Origin: Haloarcula sebkhae
Lineage (GTDB): Archaea > Halobacteriota > Halobacteria > Halobacteriales > Haloarculaceae
Reading direction: 5' to 3'
Length of the DNA stretch: 64,000 nucleotides
Assembly (NCBI RefSeq): GCF_014647415.1
Contig: NZ_BMPD01000001.1
Location: forward strand, 558,001-622,000
The position numbers were made by a program, and so were the translations under genes. Every line of letters begins with the position of its first letter. Position 1 is the stretch's first letter. Below the pieces are notes generated by a model. That model had not been told where the DNA came from, did not search any database, and saw only the letters and a list, made by a program, of their open reading frames with translations. Positions 25,938 through 36,158 of this stretch are shown here, in pieces.

Positions 25938-28028
25938 ATGCACCATCCAGGCCCGCCGCGGTTCGCCGCCGTCGGCGAGTCGGTCGAACTAGCCCCGCGT
26001 CAGCCCGACCCCGACATGGCTGCTGAGTGGCGGCTAGTCGAGCGGCCAACTGCGAGTACGGCAACGCTTCGCGACGGCCCAATCAGTCACCTCGAACCAG
26101 ACACACCGGGTGTCTATCGAGCCGAGTTAACCGCACCGGACGGCACACACGAGCAAGTCGTCCGAGCGTTCCCGAAGGTCACCGAGGCGGTCCAGTTCAG
26201 CGTCACGACGGACGACTTCGAACACGGTGGCGACCTCGCCGTCGCCGACCGCGCCATCGTCATCGGGAAGTTCAACGACTTCACGATGGGAACCCACTGG
26301 GCCGAGCGCGACGGCGACGAGTGGGTCATCGAGACCGAACTCCCGCCGGGGACCCACCACGCGATTTTCAGTTTCGACGGCTCCTTCGAATCGACCGCGA
26401 CTGACGAGGTTACCGTCGAGGGACCGGGTCGCCCTCAGGTCGAACTCACCGGCGAGACAGAGGACGGGGACCTCGTCGTCGCGGCAGACGCCCGCGCGGC
26501 CCCGTCGGGAAGCGAACCGGAAGTCGAGTTCCATCTTGACGGCCGAGACACGCTGGGAGAGTCGGCCGTGACCACCGACGGTGACGAACTCCGAGTCCCA
26601 CGCGAAGCACTGCCCGAAACGGCCCGAGTTCACGCGGTCGCCGTCGCCGAGCGCCACAGTGTCGCGGACACGCTAGTCGTGGAATGTGGCAGGAAAAGCG
26701 AGGACGCAGGCGCGGGCGAGACGGTATCTGTCTCGCGGCCGGCCGACCCGCCGGCCTGGGCCGGCGACGCCACCATCTACGAGATATTCGTCCGGTCGTT
26801 CGCCGGCGAAACCGTCGACACGACCTTCGAGGCCATCGAGCGACGGGTCCCCTACATCGAGTCGCTGGGCGTCGACGTGGTGTGGCTCACCCCCGTTCAG
26901 GCGAGTCCGACCCGTCACGGCTACCACATTACTGATTTCTTCGACACCGCCGAGGACCTGGGAACACGCGAAGAGTTCGAATCGCTGGTCGACCGACTCC
27001 ACGACGCGGGGATTCGGGTCGTCTTCGACCTGGTCATCAACCACAGCTCGCGGGACCATCCGGCGTTCCAGCTTCACCGAGCCGGTGTCCCCGAGTACGC
27101 CGACTACTACGAGCGAATCCCGGCGTCGCAGGATATCTCCGACGTCGACTGGGCGGGCGAAGACGCGCCGGGACACTACTTCAACTGGACGCGGATCCCG
27201 AACCTCAACTACGACTCGCTCGACGTCCGGCGCTGGATGCTTGACGTGGTCGACGAGTGGCGCGACGTGGTCGACGGGTTCCGCTGTGACGTGGCCTGGG
27301 GCGTGCCACACGGGTTCTGGAAGGAGGTCCGGGGGCGGGTGAAAGCCGACGACCCAGAGTTCCTGCTGCTCGACGAGACGGTCCCGCGTGACGCCGCTTT
27401 CGCCGAAAACGAGTTCGATGTCCACTACGACACGGACCTGTTCGACACGCTCCGCGATATCGGGACCGGCGAGGAACCGGCGTCGGCGCTGTTCGAGGCG
27501 CTCGACGCGACGGCCGAGCACGGCTACCCCGACCGCGCCGGCCATATGCGGTACGTCGACAACCACGACGAAGACCGCTACCTCGACAAGTACGGGGACG
27601 CGTCACTACGGGCGGCTGTCGGGGCCACGTTCACCCTCCCCGGGACGCCGATGATATATGCCGGGCAGGAGCGCGGCGTCGAACAGCAACGCGGGACGAT
27701 GCGCTGGCACGACGGCGACAACGACTTAACCGACTTCCACCGGCGACTAGTGGCACTACGGTCGGACCACGCCGCACTGCGCGCGCCCGGGGTGCACCCG
27801 ATTCCCTACACCGTCGAAACGGGCGATGCGGACAGCGTCGTCGCGTACGAGCGCACCGACGGCGACGAGACGCTGGTGGTCGTCCTGCACTTCGGCGACG
27901 GCACGGTGAGCGTCTCACTCGACACCCCGGTCGCGGACACTGACCTTCTCAGCGGTGACCCGGTCGGCAGTGACGGGACGGTCAAGGTCGGCGATATCGT
28001 TGTGGTATCAGCGCCGAACGGCCGCTGA
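25938..28028 (+). CDS. GH13 alpha-amylase-family glycosidase with N-terminal extension
   Basis: It has 696 residues. About 1-265 form beta-rich domains of the CBM/early-set type (HWAERDGDEWVIETELPPGTHHAIF). The catalytic barrel then shows all four regions: DLVINHSSRDH, GFRCDVAWG (nucleophile Asp), LLLDETVP (acid Glu) and YVDNHDEDR (Asp). No signal peptide is visible, so it is probably cytoplasmic and degrades imported maltodextrin, like neopullulanase/cyclomaltodextrinase. It is followed by the transporter ATPase. Confidence 0.86.
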   Translation: MHHPGPPRFAAVGESVELAPRQPDPDMAAEWRLVERPTASTATLRDGPISHLEPDTPGVYRAELTAPDGTHEQVVRAFPKVTEAVQFSVTTDDFEHGGDLAVADRAIVIGKFNDFTMGTHWAERDGDEWVIETELPPGTHHAIFSFDGSFESTATDEVTVEGPGRPQVELTGETEDGDLVVAADARAAPSGSEPEVEFHLDGRDTLGESAVTTDGDELRVPREALPETARVHAVAVAERHSVADTLVVECGRKSEDAGAGETVSVSRPADPPAWAGDATIYEIFVRSFAGETVDTTFEAIERRVPYIESLGVDVVWLTPVQASPTRHGYHITDFFDTAEDLGTREEFESLVDRLHDAGIRVVFDLVINHSSRDHPAFQLHRAGVPEYADYYERIPASQDISDVDWAGEDAPGHYFNWTRIPNLNYDSLDVRRWMLDVVDEWRDVVDGFRCDVAWGVPHGFWKEVRGRVKADDPEFLLLDETVPRDAAFAENEFDVHYDTDLFDTLRDIGTGEEPASALFEALDATAEHGYPDRAGHMRYVDNHDEDRYLDKYGDASLRAAVGATFTLPGTPMIYAGQERGVEQQRGTMRWHDGDNDLTDFHRRLVALRSDHAALRAPGVHPIPYTVETGDADSVVAYERTDGDETLVVVLHFGDGTVSVSLDTPVADTDLLSGDPVGSDGTVKVGDIVVVSAPNGR

Positions 28029-28120
28029 CGGCGCTCGGTTCCATGCCTGCATCGACTCTGCTAGAACTTCTATGAAAAATCCCATCAAACTTATTATCAT
28101 CGGGTGTGAGACCCTGTGTA

Positions 28121-29287
28121 ATGGCGAGTCTCGAACTAGACGGTCTCCGCAAGGAGTTCGACGGTGGCTCCATCGTGGCGGTCGATGACATCGATCTGTC
28201 CATCGACGACGGGGAGTTCGTAACGGTCGTCGGGCCCTCGGGGTGTGGAAAATCGACGACCCTACGGATGATTGCCGGGCTTGAGCGGCCGACGAGCGGC
28301 CGTATCCGCATCGGCGACGAGGACGTGACCGACGTTCACGCCCGCAAGCGCGACGTCGCGATGGTGTTTCAGAACTACGCGCTGTACCCGCACAAGTCTA
28401 TCCGACAGAACATGGCCTTTGGCCTCCGGATGAGCACGGACCTCTCGAAGGAGGAACGGCAAGAGCGAGTCACCGAGACAGCGGAGATGATGGGTATCGG
28501 GGACCTGCTCGATGACACGCCGGACCAGCTCTCCGGCGGGCAGAAGCAGCGAGTCGCGCTCGGGCGCGCCATCGTCCGGGAGCCGGACGTGTTCCTCTTC
28601 GACGAGCCACTCAGCAACCTCGACGCGAAGCTCCGGACGACGATGCGGACGGAGATCCAGCGCTTGCAGGAGGAACTCGGGATCACGGCCGTCTACGTCA
28701 CCCACGATCAGGAGGAAGCAATGACGATGGGCGACCGCATCGTCATCCTCAATGACGGGGAACTCCAGCAGGCCGGCCAGCCAAAGACGGTGTACGAGAA
28801 TCCAACCAACCAGTTCGTCGGCGGCTTCGTCGGCTCGCCCTCGATGAACTTCCTCGACGTGACCACGGAGCCGCTCAGCAGCGGCGTGCGGCTCACCGGC
28901 GCTAACGACGACTTCTCTTATGACCTCATGGGCGGCCGCGTCAGTGCATTCGGCGACAGCCAGCGCGGGTCGTACGTACTGGGTATCCGTCCGGAACACG
29001 TTTCCGTCAGCGACGATGGCGACCAGAACGCCGTCCCGGCGACGGTCGACGTGCTCGAACCCATCGGCAGCGACAACTACCTCTATCTCGATCTGGGCCA
29101 ATCGAAGACCGGGTTCGAGGGCGACGGCGCGCCGGATTTCATCGCCAGAGTGAGCACCGACGTGGAGCCGGCCATCGGTGACCGCGTGCAGGTGTCGTTC
29201 GACGAATCTGCCGTGCACCTGTTCGACCCGGAGACCGGCGAGGCGGTCACGACCGGCGAGGACGCGCCTGTCGCAACACCGCAGTAG
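28121..29287 (+). CDS. ABC transporter ATPase (MalK/UgpC/MsmX type)
   Basis: It has 388 residues from [15 protein letters not shown]. Walker [11 protein letters not shown]-loop FQNYALYPH, signature LSGGQKQR, Walker [13 protein letters not shown] and the switch VTHDQEE are intact. The C-terminal TOBE domain (about 235-375) is typical of carbohydrate importers. It energises the permeases encoded on the opposite strand at 22.4-24.4 kb. The position beside the amylase shows the regulon is split between both strands. Confidence 0.9.
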   Translation: MASLELDGLRKEFDGGSIVAVDDIDLSIDDGEFVTVVGPSGCGKSTTLRMIAGLERPTSGRIRIGDEDVTDVHARKRDVAMVFQNYALYPHKSIRQNMAFGLRMSTDLSKEERQERVTETAEMMGIGDLLDDTPDQLSGGQKQRVALGRAIVREPDVFLFDEPLSNLDAKLRTTMRTEIQRLQEELGITAVYVTHDQEEAMTMGDRIVILNDGELQQAGQPKTVYENPTNQFVGGFVGSPSMNFLDVTTEPLSSGVRLTGANDDFSYDLMGGRVSAFGDSQRGSYVLGIRPEHVSVSDDGDQNAVPATVDVLEPIGSDNYLYLDLGQSKTGFEGDGAPDFIARVSTDVEPAIGDRVQVSFDESAVHLFDPETGEAVTTGEDAPVATPQ

Positions 29288-29431
29288 GGCGATAGCCAGT
29301 GTTCCAAGTTCAGACGTAATCGCTGTTTTCGACTACTTGTAGAGTCCCTACGGCCATCCGCTACGCTTTCGAACGTCAAGCAGCGTGGTCCACGAAAGAG
29401 GGTACCCGCGGACGACCAGTGACCCAGCAGT

Positions 29432-31450
29432 TCACTCGCGGGCGCTCAGTGGTTCGGCAGTGAGCTCCCCGGCGTCATCGAGGTGGGCCACAGTGGCCAG
29501 CCGGAGTGCGTGGGGCCAGCCGAGCGGCGTGCCACAGTCAGGCGTCCCATCGTCGAACAGTTGTTCGGGGAGGTAGCCGCTGGACTGAACGAGCGAGCCA
29601 CCGGGGAGAATCTCCCCCAGCAGATCCCGGGACCAGGCGTAGGCCGCCGTCGCTCGGCTTTCGTCGGCATCACGCAGGAGCGCACCCAGCTGGGCGGCAC
29701 TGTTTGCGCCCCACGCCGTCGAGACGGTCCAGATTTTCTCGCGGTCCTGTGAGCCGCGCCGCCAGTCATCGCCCTCGAAGCGGACGAGGCCGCGGATGTC
29801 GCCGGTGTCCCGTTCCAGCCCGTCGAGTGTCGTCTCGACGTGGGTAAAGAGCCGATCACGGGTCTCCGCGGGCAGGTCGATGGCCTCGGTGGCGACGCGA
29901 CAGGCGGCGGGGAGGGCCAGCGTCGCGGAGTCCAGTCGGTCGTCGATGGTCCCGTCGTGTTCGCGGAGAGCGTAGCGGTCACCGGTCCACAGCGCGTCCA
30001 GCGATGACAGCACCGTCTCGGCCTGTGACCGGGCGTGGTCTCGGAGCGTGGCACAGACGGGCGCGCGGGCGACGGCCGCGTAGGCGTGCAAGAAAGTCGC
30101 AGCGGTGTGCGTGAACCGGCCCTGCATGTTCTCCCAGGCGTTCTGACAAGCGACGGGAAGGCCGTCGTCGGCCAGCGTGTCGTCGATGCTCTCGACGGCG
30201 CGCCCGAGTGTGGCTTCGATACACTCCGGGTCGGCCGGGTCGCCGATCCGGAGGTACGTCGCGAGGAAGGTGGTGACGCTCGCGGTCTGGTCAGCCTGAT
30301 AGTCCGCGTCCGAACCACTTTCGAGCCGGGCGTTTGCCCAACCCGGGGCAAGCGTCTCGTCGCCGGGCCAGACACGGTGCGGCCAGCTCCCGTCCGGTTG
30401 CTGGGTTCGGCAGTAGAACTCAGCGGAGCGCTGATGCCACGCATCGAGTCCGAGGTCGAACGTCCCGTCGGCTTCGAGCAGAAACGCCGATATCTCGGCA
30501 TCGTCGCGGAACCACGTGTAGCCGTAGCCGCCGGAGGTGACGTAGTACGGGTCGAAGTCCGGTGCAGCGATTCTGGCACCGTTCGTGGCCGAAAGCAGCG
30601 AGAGGACGCGGAGGTCGGCCACGACGCTTTCGCGACTCGGCGTGTCCGCGGGGACGCTCCACCGCCGCTGTGCCTGACCTGCTTCGAGCAACGTCTCCGA
30701 GGTGTAATGGTCGCTCACCAGCCGGTCGATGGTCGACAGCGCCGCGTCGCGGTCGGTGTCGTCCGTGTCCGTCAGCAGCGTCGCCAGTGTGACGCCCCCG
30801 TCGATAAACGGCGCGGACAGCAGTACACCACCGGTCAGCGTCGTGTCCTCGTACCGGCGCTCCCCAGTTGCCCGGGGGAACGAGACCGGGTCGTCGTCGA
30901 CGAGTTCGGGGAACCGCTCGGGGATTTGGCCCTGAACGGCGTCGAATTCGGTAGAGACACCGACGAAGTCGTGTTCGGACCGGTGGTAGGCCTCGACGGT
31001 GTTTCCGTGCATCAGCAGGCTCTGTCGGCCGTCCCGCCCGTCGGGTGCGAAACCGACGAACGCCCGAAGCGACACGTCGGCGGGTGCGTCGCCACGAAGT
31101 TCGAACCGGGTGACGTGAGCCTGCTCGATAGTACAGTCCGTCTGGACGACGGCCCAATCGCCGCAGTCGTGGACCGTCTCGACGACGCCTGCGTCACCGC
31201 GATACCGCTGGTCGGCGTCGGCGCTGAACCACGTCGTCGAACCCGTGTCGATACCGAACCGCGAGCGGTCGATCCCCGTGAGCCCACACAGCGGATAGGA
31301 GTAGTCCCGCAGCGAGCCGTCGCTGTCAACGTGCACCAACCGGCTGTCGAGTCCGGAGAAAGTGCCCGTCGTAGAGCGGAACTCGCCCGGGAACTGGTGA
31401 CGGCGGTCCCGGGTCCGCTTGAAGTCGTTAAGTGCCGTCCGGAGCGTCAT
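29432..31450 (-). CDS. GH15 glucoamylase-like glycoside hydrolase
   Basis: It has 672 residues. The N-terminal half is a beta-sandwich-like domain (HVDSDGSLRDYSYP). The (alpha/alpha)6 barrel begins at about 300: YTWFRDDAEIS and QQPDGSWPHR. The acid motif CQNAWENMQGRFTHTAATF supplies the catalytic Glu after Trp, and the base lies in SSGYLPEQLF. It releases glucose from maltodextrin ends, completing the pathway with the GH13 enzyme. A palindrome-like tataaaatat upstream at about 31475 is its TATA box. Confidence 0.83.
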   Translation of the reverse strand: MTLRTALNDFKRTRDRRHQFPGEFRSTTGTFSGLDSRLVHVDSDGSLRDYSYPLCGLTGIDRSRFGIDTGSTTWFSADADQRYRGDAGVVETVHDCGDWAVVQTDCTIEQAHVTRFELRGDAPADVSLRAFVGFAPDGRDGRQSLLMHGNTVEAYHRSEHDFVGVSTEFDAVQGQIPERFPELVDDDPVSFPRATGERRYEDTTLTGGVLLSAPFIDGGVTLATLLTDTDDTDRDAALSTIDRLVSDHYTSETLLEAGQAQRRWSVPADTPSRESVVADLRVLSLLSATNGARIAAPDFDPYYVTSGGYGYTWFRDDAEISAFLLEADGTFDLGLDAWHQRSAEFYCRTQQPDGSWPHRVWPGDETLAPGWANARLESGSDADYQADQTASVTTFLATYLRIGDPADPECIEATLGRAVESIDDTLADDGLPVACQNAWENMQGRFTHTAATFLHAYAAVARAPVCATLRDHARSQAETVLSSLDALWTGDRYALREHDGTIDDRLDSATLALPAACRVATEAIDLPAETRDRLFTHVETTLDGLERDTGDIRGLVRFEGDDWRRGSQDREKIWTVSTAWGANSAAQLGALLRDADESRATAAYAWSRDLLGEILPGGSLVQSSGYLPEQLFDDGTPDCGTPLGWPHALRLATVAHLDDAGELTAEPLSARE

Positions 31451-31625
31451 TGGTGAGAGACACCACTGCAGGGAATATAAAATATGGTGTAATAGTTTTT
31501 CATTCTTGTGAACGGCGGTGGTGGGCTAGTCGACGATACGGCTCCGTTGTGACGGCTTCGGAGGTGTTGGCGGGCCATACAGCACCGAAACACAATTATC
31601 CGCCGCCGTTACCAGATGTGAACAG

Positions 31626-32678
31626 ATGGACGATTCGACTCTCAGGGACAGGCTGGGGCAACTGGGCCTGTCGGAGAAGGAAGTCGACACGTACCTGTCG
31701 ATTCTCGGCAGCGGCGAGGCCACGGCCAGCGAAATCGCCAACGACACCGGTGTCTCCAAACGGTACGTCTACAGCATCAGTGAATCGCTCGAAGATCGCG
31801 GGTTCATCGAGGTCAACGACCACGTCGTGCCCACGACGATACGCGCCCGGCCGCCTGAGCAAGTCATCGACGCCCTGACCGACCGGCTCGAAGAGATGAG
31901 CGGGGCGCTCGATTCACGATACTCGTCGACTGCGCGGGAACCCCAGCAGTTCGACGTCATCAAGTCGCGGGTGACAGTCATCAAGCGACTCACGGAGTAC
32001 ATCAGAAACGCGGAACGCGAGATCATGCTGTCGGTTCCACAGCAGTACCTCCCCGAAATCGCTGAGGAACTGGCTGCGGCCGTCGACCGCGGCGTCCTCG
32101 CGATGCTTGTCGTCAGCAGCGCCGACGGCCTGCGCCCTGACGACGCGAGCGGGCTGGCCTCCGTGGTCCGGTCGTGGGACCAGCCGATGCCGATAATGCT
32201 CACCGTTGACGCCCAGTTCGGCCTCGTCTCCCCGACCGAGATGGTGACACGCACCAACTCCGACCAGCGTGCTATTGCCTTCGTCCAGCAACAGCTCGTC
32301 CCCGTGCTGTCGGGGTCGTTCCTCGGGAACTACTGGCTGATGGCCACCGAGGAGACCGTCACCGACCCGGCCTCGCTCCCGGCCACCTACCACGATTTCC
32401 GCCACGCCGTCCTCCAGGCGACGCTCCATCTGCGCGCCGACCACGACATCCACGTCTCCGCGGACGTACGGGCGGTACAGGCCGACGACGACACCACCAC
32501 CATCGAGGGGACCGTCGTCGAGACGAAACAGGGCCTCGTCGAACCGGAGACCAACTCCTACCCCATCGAACACACGCTGGTCGTCGACATCGGCGACCGG
32601 ACTGTCTCGCTGGGCGGCCCCGGATCGTTCATCGAGGACTACGAAACCGACGAAGTCACGCTCTCGCTAGCCGAGTGA
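31626..32678 (+). CDS. TrmB-family transcriptional regulator
   Basis: It has 350 residues. The N-terminal winged helix (about 12-75: LGLSEKEVDTYLSIL, TASEIANDTGVSKRYVYSISESLEDRGFIE) precedes a coiled coil and a TrmB sugar-sensing domain (about 110-345). TrmB proteins bind maltose, trehalose or glucose and control sugar genes in archaea. It is divergent from the glucoamylase gene and so probably controls that gene and the transporter. A TATA-like caattat at 31594 gives a leaderless start at 31626. Confidence 0.82.
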   Translation: MDDSTLRDRLGQLGLSEKEVDTYLSILGSGEATASEIANDTGVSKRYVYSISESLEDRGFIEVNDHVVPTTIRARPPEQVIDALTDRLEEMSGALDSRYSSTAREPQQFDVIKSRVTVIKRLTEYIRNAEREIMLSVPQQYLPEIAEELAAAVDRGVLAMLVVSSADGLRPDDASGLASVVRSWDQPMPIMLTVDAQFGLVSPTEMVTRTNSDQRAIAFVQQQLVPVLSGSFLGNYWLMATEETVTDPASLPATYHDFRHAVLQATLHLRADHDIHVSADVRAVQADDDTTTIEGTVVETKQGLVEPETNSYPIEHTLVVDIGDRTVSLGGPGSFIEDYETDEVTLSLAE

Positions 32679-32714
32679 GGAGAGCCAGTCCGACAGCGGA
32701 GCCGAAACAGCCGT

Positions 32715-33212
32715 TCAGTTGCGCTGGCTCGGGTCCGGCCAGCGGTAGATGACGTACGTTTCCGACTCCGGATCGTCCACGGGGTTCCAGACGAGTCGAA
32801 GCGTCGCGTCGCTCAGGTCCAGCGGTGCGCCGCTTCCAGTGAACTGTCCCTGATGTATCGTGATCTGTGTCCCCGACGTGATCCGCGTCGAAGCCTGTGC
32901 CTGTATCGGATCGGTGTCGAGCGTCACGTCGCTGCCGTCAGCTCGCTTGGCACCGGAGACGACAACAGTGAGGTTGTCCCTGTAGACGGTTTCACCACTG
33001 CTGAAGCTGAGGTTCAGATACTCTCCGTTACCGGTGGTCCGCTCGTTGTAGTCGGCCACGATAGCGACCTGCGGTGCCTGCGTGGGTCGCTGCTCGCTGA
33101 AACCGAGCGCGAACACGCCGACGGTGGCCGCGAGAATTGCAGCAATTCCGACGAGGATGACGACGCCGATGACTGGGCTCACGGCCCGACTTCGCCCATC
33201 TACCCGACTCAT
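32715..33212 (-). CDS. Archaeal type IV pilin-like protein
   Basis: It has 165 residues. A basic N-terminus (MSRVDGRSRAVSPVIGVVILVGI) carries the archaeal pilin prepeptidase site before a long hydrophobic helix. The extracytoplasmic domain is beta-rich, with WNPVDDPESETYVIYRWPD at the end. It is cleaved by PibD-type peptidase and assembled into pili or left as a surface subunit. No pilus assembly genes are adjacent. Confidence 0.78.
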   Translation of the reverse strand: MSRVDGRSRAVSPVIGVVILVGIAAILAATVGVFALGFSEQRPTQAPQVAIVADYNERTTGNGEYLNLSFSSGETVYRDNLTVVVSGAKRADGSDVTLDTDPIQAQASTRITSGTQITIHQGQFTGSGAPLDLSDATLRLVWNPVDDPESETYVIYRWPDPSQRN

Positions 33213-33290
33213 TGACCACAGGTGAGAGCTGGGTGTATAAAAGGAACAGCGTCGGCTCAGCGTTCGATATCCGGCCGCGAAACTGCCCGG

Positions 33291-34289
33291 TTACGCCGTC
33301 GGAAGTAGCGTTTCAGGGAGGTCGCCCGGCAGTTCGTCGCGGTCGTGCGCAGCCTCGAAGTCGGGATCGGGACCCATCGGGACGATGCGCTTCGGGCTCA
33401 CGTCGGGGTGCGTGGTGTAGTAGTGCTCCGTGATGTGGTCCATGTTCACCGTCTCGGCGACGCCGGGGAGCTGGTAGAGGTCCCGGAGGTACGGCCAGAG
33501 GTTGTCGTACTCGCGGATGAGCTTGTGGTTGCACATGAAGTGGGTGTGGTACACTTCGTCGAAGCGCACGAGCGTCGTGAACATACAGATATCCGCCTCA
33601 GTCAGGCGGTCACCAGCGAGGAAGCGCTGGTCTTCGAGCACGCTGTCCCAGTGGTCCAGCGCGTCGAACAGCTCCTCGACGGCCTCGTCGTAGGCCGACT
33701 GGCTGTTCGCGAAGCCACAGCGGTAGACGCCGTTGTTGATGGGCTCGTAGATATCGTCGATGATGCGGTCGACCTCGTCCTGATACCCCTCGGGGTAGAG
33801 GTCGACGTCGTTGTCAGCCACATCGTCGAACTCAGTATCGAGCATTCGGAGGATCTCTTCTGACTCGTTGTTGACGATTGTCTCCTCCTGTTTGTCCCAC
33901 AGCACCGGAACCGTCACGCGGCAGGTCGCGTCGGGGTCGGCCGCGACGTAGACTTCACGAAGGTAGTCAGATCCGTTGACCGTATCCGATGTGCAGCCGT
34001 CCTTCTCGGGCGTGAACTGCCAGCCGTCCTCGCCGCGGAACGGGTCGACGTAGTCGACGGTGATGGCGTCTTCGAGTCCCAGCAGCTTCCGGGCGACCAG
34101 AATCCGGTGGGCCCACGGGCAGGCGCGACAGGCATACAGGTGGTACCGGCCGGCCTCAGGCTGGAACCGTGCGTCGGGGTCGTCCTCGACCCGGTCACGG
34201 AAGGTCGTGTCCTGTCGGTCGAACGCCCCGTCCTCGTCTGTCGTTTCGTACGCGTCGGTCCGCCACTCGCCGTCGACGAGCATATTCAT
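33291..34289 (-). CDS. Glutathionyl-hydroquinone reductase-like (GST superfamily, Ecm4/YqjG type)
   Basis: It has 332 residues from MNMLVDGEWRTDAYE. A thioredoxin-like N-terminal domain carries the catalytic Cys in YACRACPWAHR (about 53-63). A helical GST C-domain holds RCGFANSQSAYDEAV and RFLAGDRLTEADICMF. Haloarchaea use gamma-glutamylcysteine rather than glutathione, so the physiological thiol is probably that one (established for the group; inference here). Confidence 0.85.
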   Translation of the reverse strand: MNMLVDGEWRTDAYETTDEDGAFDRQDTTFRDRVEDDPDARFQPEAGRYHLYACRACPWAHRILVARKLLGLEDAITVDYVDPFRGEDGWQFTPEKDGCTSDTVNGSDYLREVYVAADPDATCRVTVPVLWDKQEETIVNNESEEILRMLDTEFDDVADNDVDLYPEGYQDEVDRIIDDIYEPINNGVYRCGFANSQSAYDEAVEELFDALDHWDSVLEDQRFLAGDRLTEADICMFTTLVRFDEVYHTHFMCNHKLIREYDNLWPYLRDLYQLPGVAETVNMDHITEHYYTTHPDVSPKRIVPMGPDPDFEAAHDRDELPGDLPETLLPTA

Positions 34290-34507
34290 GGTAACAGTCG
34301 TACGCGTGCAAAGCCTAAAAGAGCGCGGTGACAGCGGTGTTACCGGACCAACACCGTTTCCCGATACTACCGAGAGCAGGTGCCCAGCAACGGTCAGTCT
34401 GGGGCCGCTCGCGGTCGCGGGCCGGTGTATGGGACACCGCGACACGCCGCCGGGCGGGTTCGAAGCCCTTATTGGGCCGCTCGGCGACGTATTCTCCAAG
34501 AGTACCT

Positions 34508-35041
34508 ATGTCGGACAAACCCGCCTCAATGTACCGGGACATCGACAAGCCCGCGTACACCCGACGCGAATACATCACAGGCATTCCCGGGTCGAAGATC
34601 GCACAGCACAAGATGGGCCGCAAACAGAAGGACGCCGACGATTACCCCGTCCAGATCAGCCTCATCGTCGAGGAGACTGTCCAGCTCCGTCACGGCTCGC
34701 TGGAGGCCTCCCGCCTGTCGGCCAACCGCCACCTGATCAAGGAGATCGGCGAAGAGGGTGACTACAAGATGACGCTGCGGAAGTTCCCCCACCAGGTCCT
34801 GCGCGAGAACAAGCAGGCGACCGGTGCCGGGGCCGACCGTGTCTCCGACGGGATGCGTGCCGCCTTCGGGAAGATCGTCGGTACCGCCGCCCGCGTCCAG
34901 GCTGGCGAACAGCTGTTCACCGCCTACTGCAACGTCGAGGACGCAGAGCACGTCAAGGAAGCGTTCCGCCGTGCCTACAACAAGATCACGCCCTCTTGCC
35001 GCATCAAGGTCGAGCGGGGCGAAGAACTGCTGATCGCGTAA
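34508..35041 (+). CDS. rpl10e: Ribosomal protein L10e (uL16)
   Basis: It has 177 residues, [20 protein letters not shown] onward, with the conserved [13 protein letters not shown] and [31 protein letters not shown] signature that positions the tRNA CCA end at the peptidyl transferase centre. It is monocistronic here. The GC content is core-like. The 3' end has a 60-bp tandem duplication (see repeat). Confidence 0.95.
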   Translation: MSDKPASMYRDIDKPAYTRREYITGIPGSKIAQHKMGRKQKDADDYPVQISLIVEETVQLRHGSLEASRLSANRHLIKEIGEEGDYKMTLRKFPHQVLRENKQATGAGADRVSDGMRAAFGKIVGTAARVQAGEQLFTAYCNVEDAEHVKEAFRRAYNKITPSCRIKVERGEELLIA

Positions 35042-35138
35042 GTCAATCAGCAACGTCTTTTCACCGTTCGCAGAGCGCGCGAAGAGCAGCTGATCGAGTA
35101 AATCGGACAGCGGCGTTCGCTCACCGTTTGGACGGCGG
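35019..35138. repeat. Imperfect 60-bp tandem duplication at the 3' end of rpl10e
   Basis: Unit 35019-35078 begins gcgaagaactgctgatcg and contains the gene's stop codon. Unit 35079-35138 begins gcgaagagcagctgatcg and matches unit 1 at roughly 44 of 60 positions, including gtaa, tcaccgtt and a t-rich or gcg tail. The second copy lies outside the reading frame. Confidence 0.6.
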
Positions 35139-35286
35139 AGCAACCGTCCCGACTTCGTTTTTCCGCGCCGCTCCGAAAAGTACCGAGTGGCGTCCCAGTC
35201 GTTAGACAGCACAGTCGTAGCCACTTCTTTGTTTCATGTTACCAGTACCCGCAATACTCTTCGACCCGTCCCGCGTACCTCCTCAT

Positions 35287-35484
35287 ATGGTACTCCGACT
35301 CACACTCCTGGCCCTCGGCGTCTTCGAACTGCTCCGGCCCCGGAAAGTCGTCGACTTCTGGATGGGGCTCGCAACGACAGATGGTGACGAGATCAACCTT
35401 CGCCCGTGGGTGTACAGCGCCGCCCGCGTCGAGGGCGCGCTCCTCGTGCTGTGGGTGCTCCGGCGGCGTTGTGGCGGCGAGTGA
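35287..35484 (+). CDS. Small membrane protein
   Basis: It has 65 residues from MVLRLTLLALGVFELL: a short hydrophobic helix, then RPRKVVDFWMGLATTDGDEINLRPWVYSAARVEGALLVLWVL, with a second hydrophobic segment. The pattern is one I associate with a conserved haloarchaeal small membrane family. Function unknown. Confidence 0.5.
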   Translation: MVLRLTLLALGVFELLRPRKVVDFWMGLATTDGDEINLRPWVYSAARVEGALLVLWVLRRRCGGE

Positions 35485-35551
35485 CTCGGCAAAACGGCTG
35501 GAAAACGACCGCCACACAACACTGGTGACCGGCGCTGCTACCGGTTGCCCG

Positions 35552-35983
35552 CTACGTGTTGCCGGACAACTGGACCGTCAACACCGGCACGTCCGCCGTC
35601 CGAACGACCTTCTCGGTGACGCTACCCAGCAGAAACCGGTCCAGACCGCTCCGGCCGTGGGTTCCCATGACGATCATATCGACACCCGCAGCCGCTGCAT
35701 AGTCGATAATCTCCTCGTATGGGTCGCCCATTCGGTGCTCGGCGACAACGGCCGCGCCGTGGTCGGTGATCTCGTCGACAGTCTCGTCGATGACTTGTTC
35801 AGTCTGTTCCTGTAGCGATTCGATGGTCGTTGCTTCTGCCGCGGCACTCCCGAGATACGTCGAGTCGACGACAGAGAGCACGTGAATCGTCGCGTCGTGC
35901 GTCTCCGCCAGTTCAAGCGCGTGTGCGAGCGCCTCGTCTGCACCGTCACTCCCGTCGGTCGGAAAGAGAATATCGTCGTACAT
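35552..35983 (-). CDS. Universal stress protein (UspA family)
   Basis: It has 143 residues. The Rossmann-like start DDILFPTDGSDGADEAL and the ATP-binding motif GTHGRSGLDRFLLGSVTEKV, a G-2X-G-9X-G-(S/T) type, are present, so it probably binds ATP. One of many paralogues in haloarchaea, usually linked to stress survival. Confidence 0.87.
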   Translation of the reverse strand: MYDDILFPTDGSDGADEALAHALELAETHDATIHVLSVVDSTYLGSAAAEATTIESLQEQTEQVIDETVDEITDHGAAVVAEHRMGDPYEEIIDYAAAAGVDMIVMGTHGRSGLDRFLLGSVTEKVVRTADVPVLTVQLSGNT

Positions 35984-36158
35984 ACGTGGCCAATTTCCCC
36001 CAGAACACTTAGTATTTATTTGACAAAATCGGAGATAGCTGCGTATTCATCCACACAACCCAACATTCTGTGGGTTGTAGTTGCCGGAGGGCGGCGCGCG
36101 ACAGGGCTTCGACTGTGGGCTGCGAGCGTGTTTTATTCGTCCAAGACAACGAAACAGC

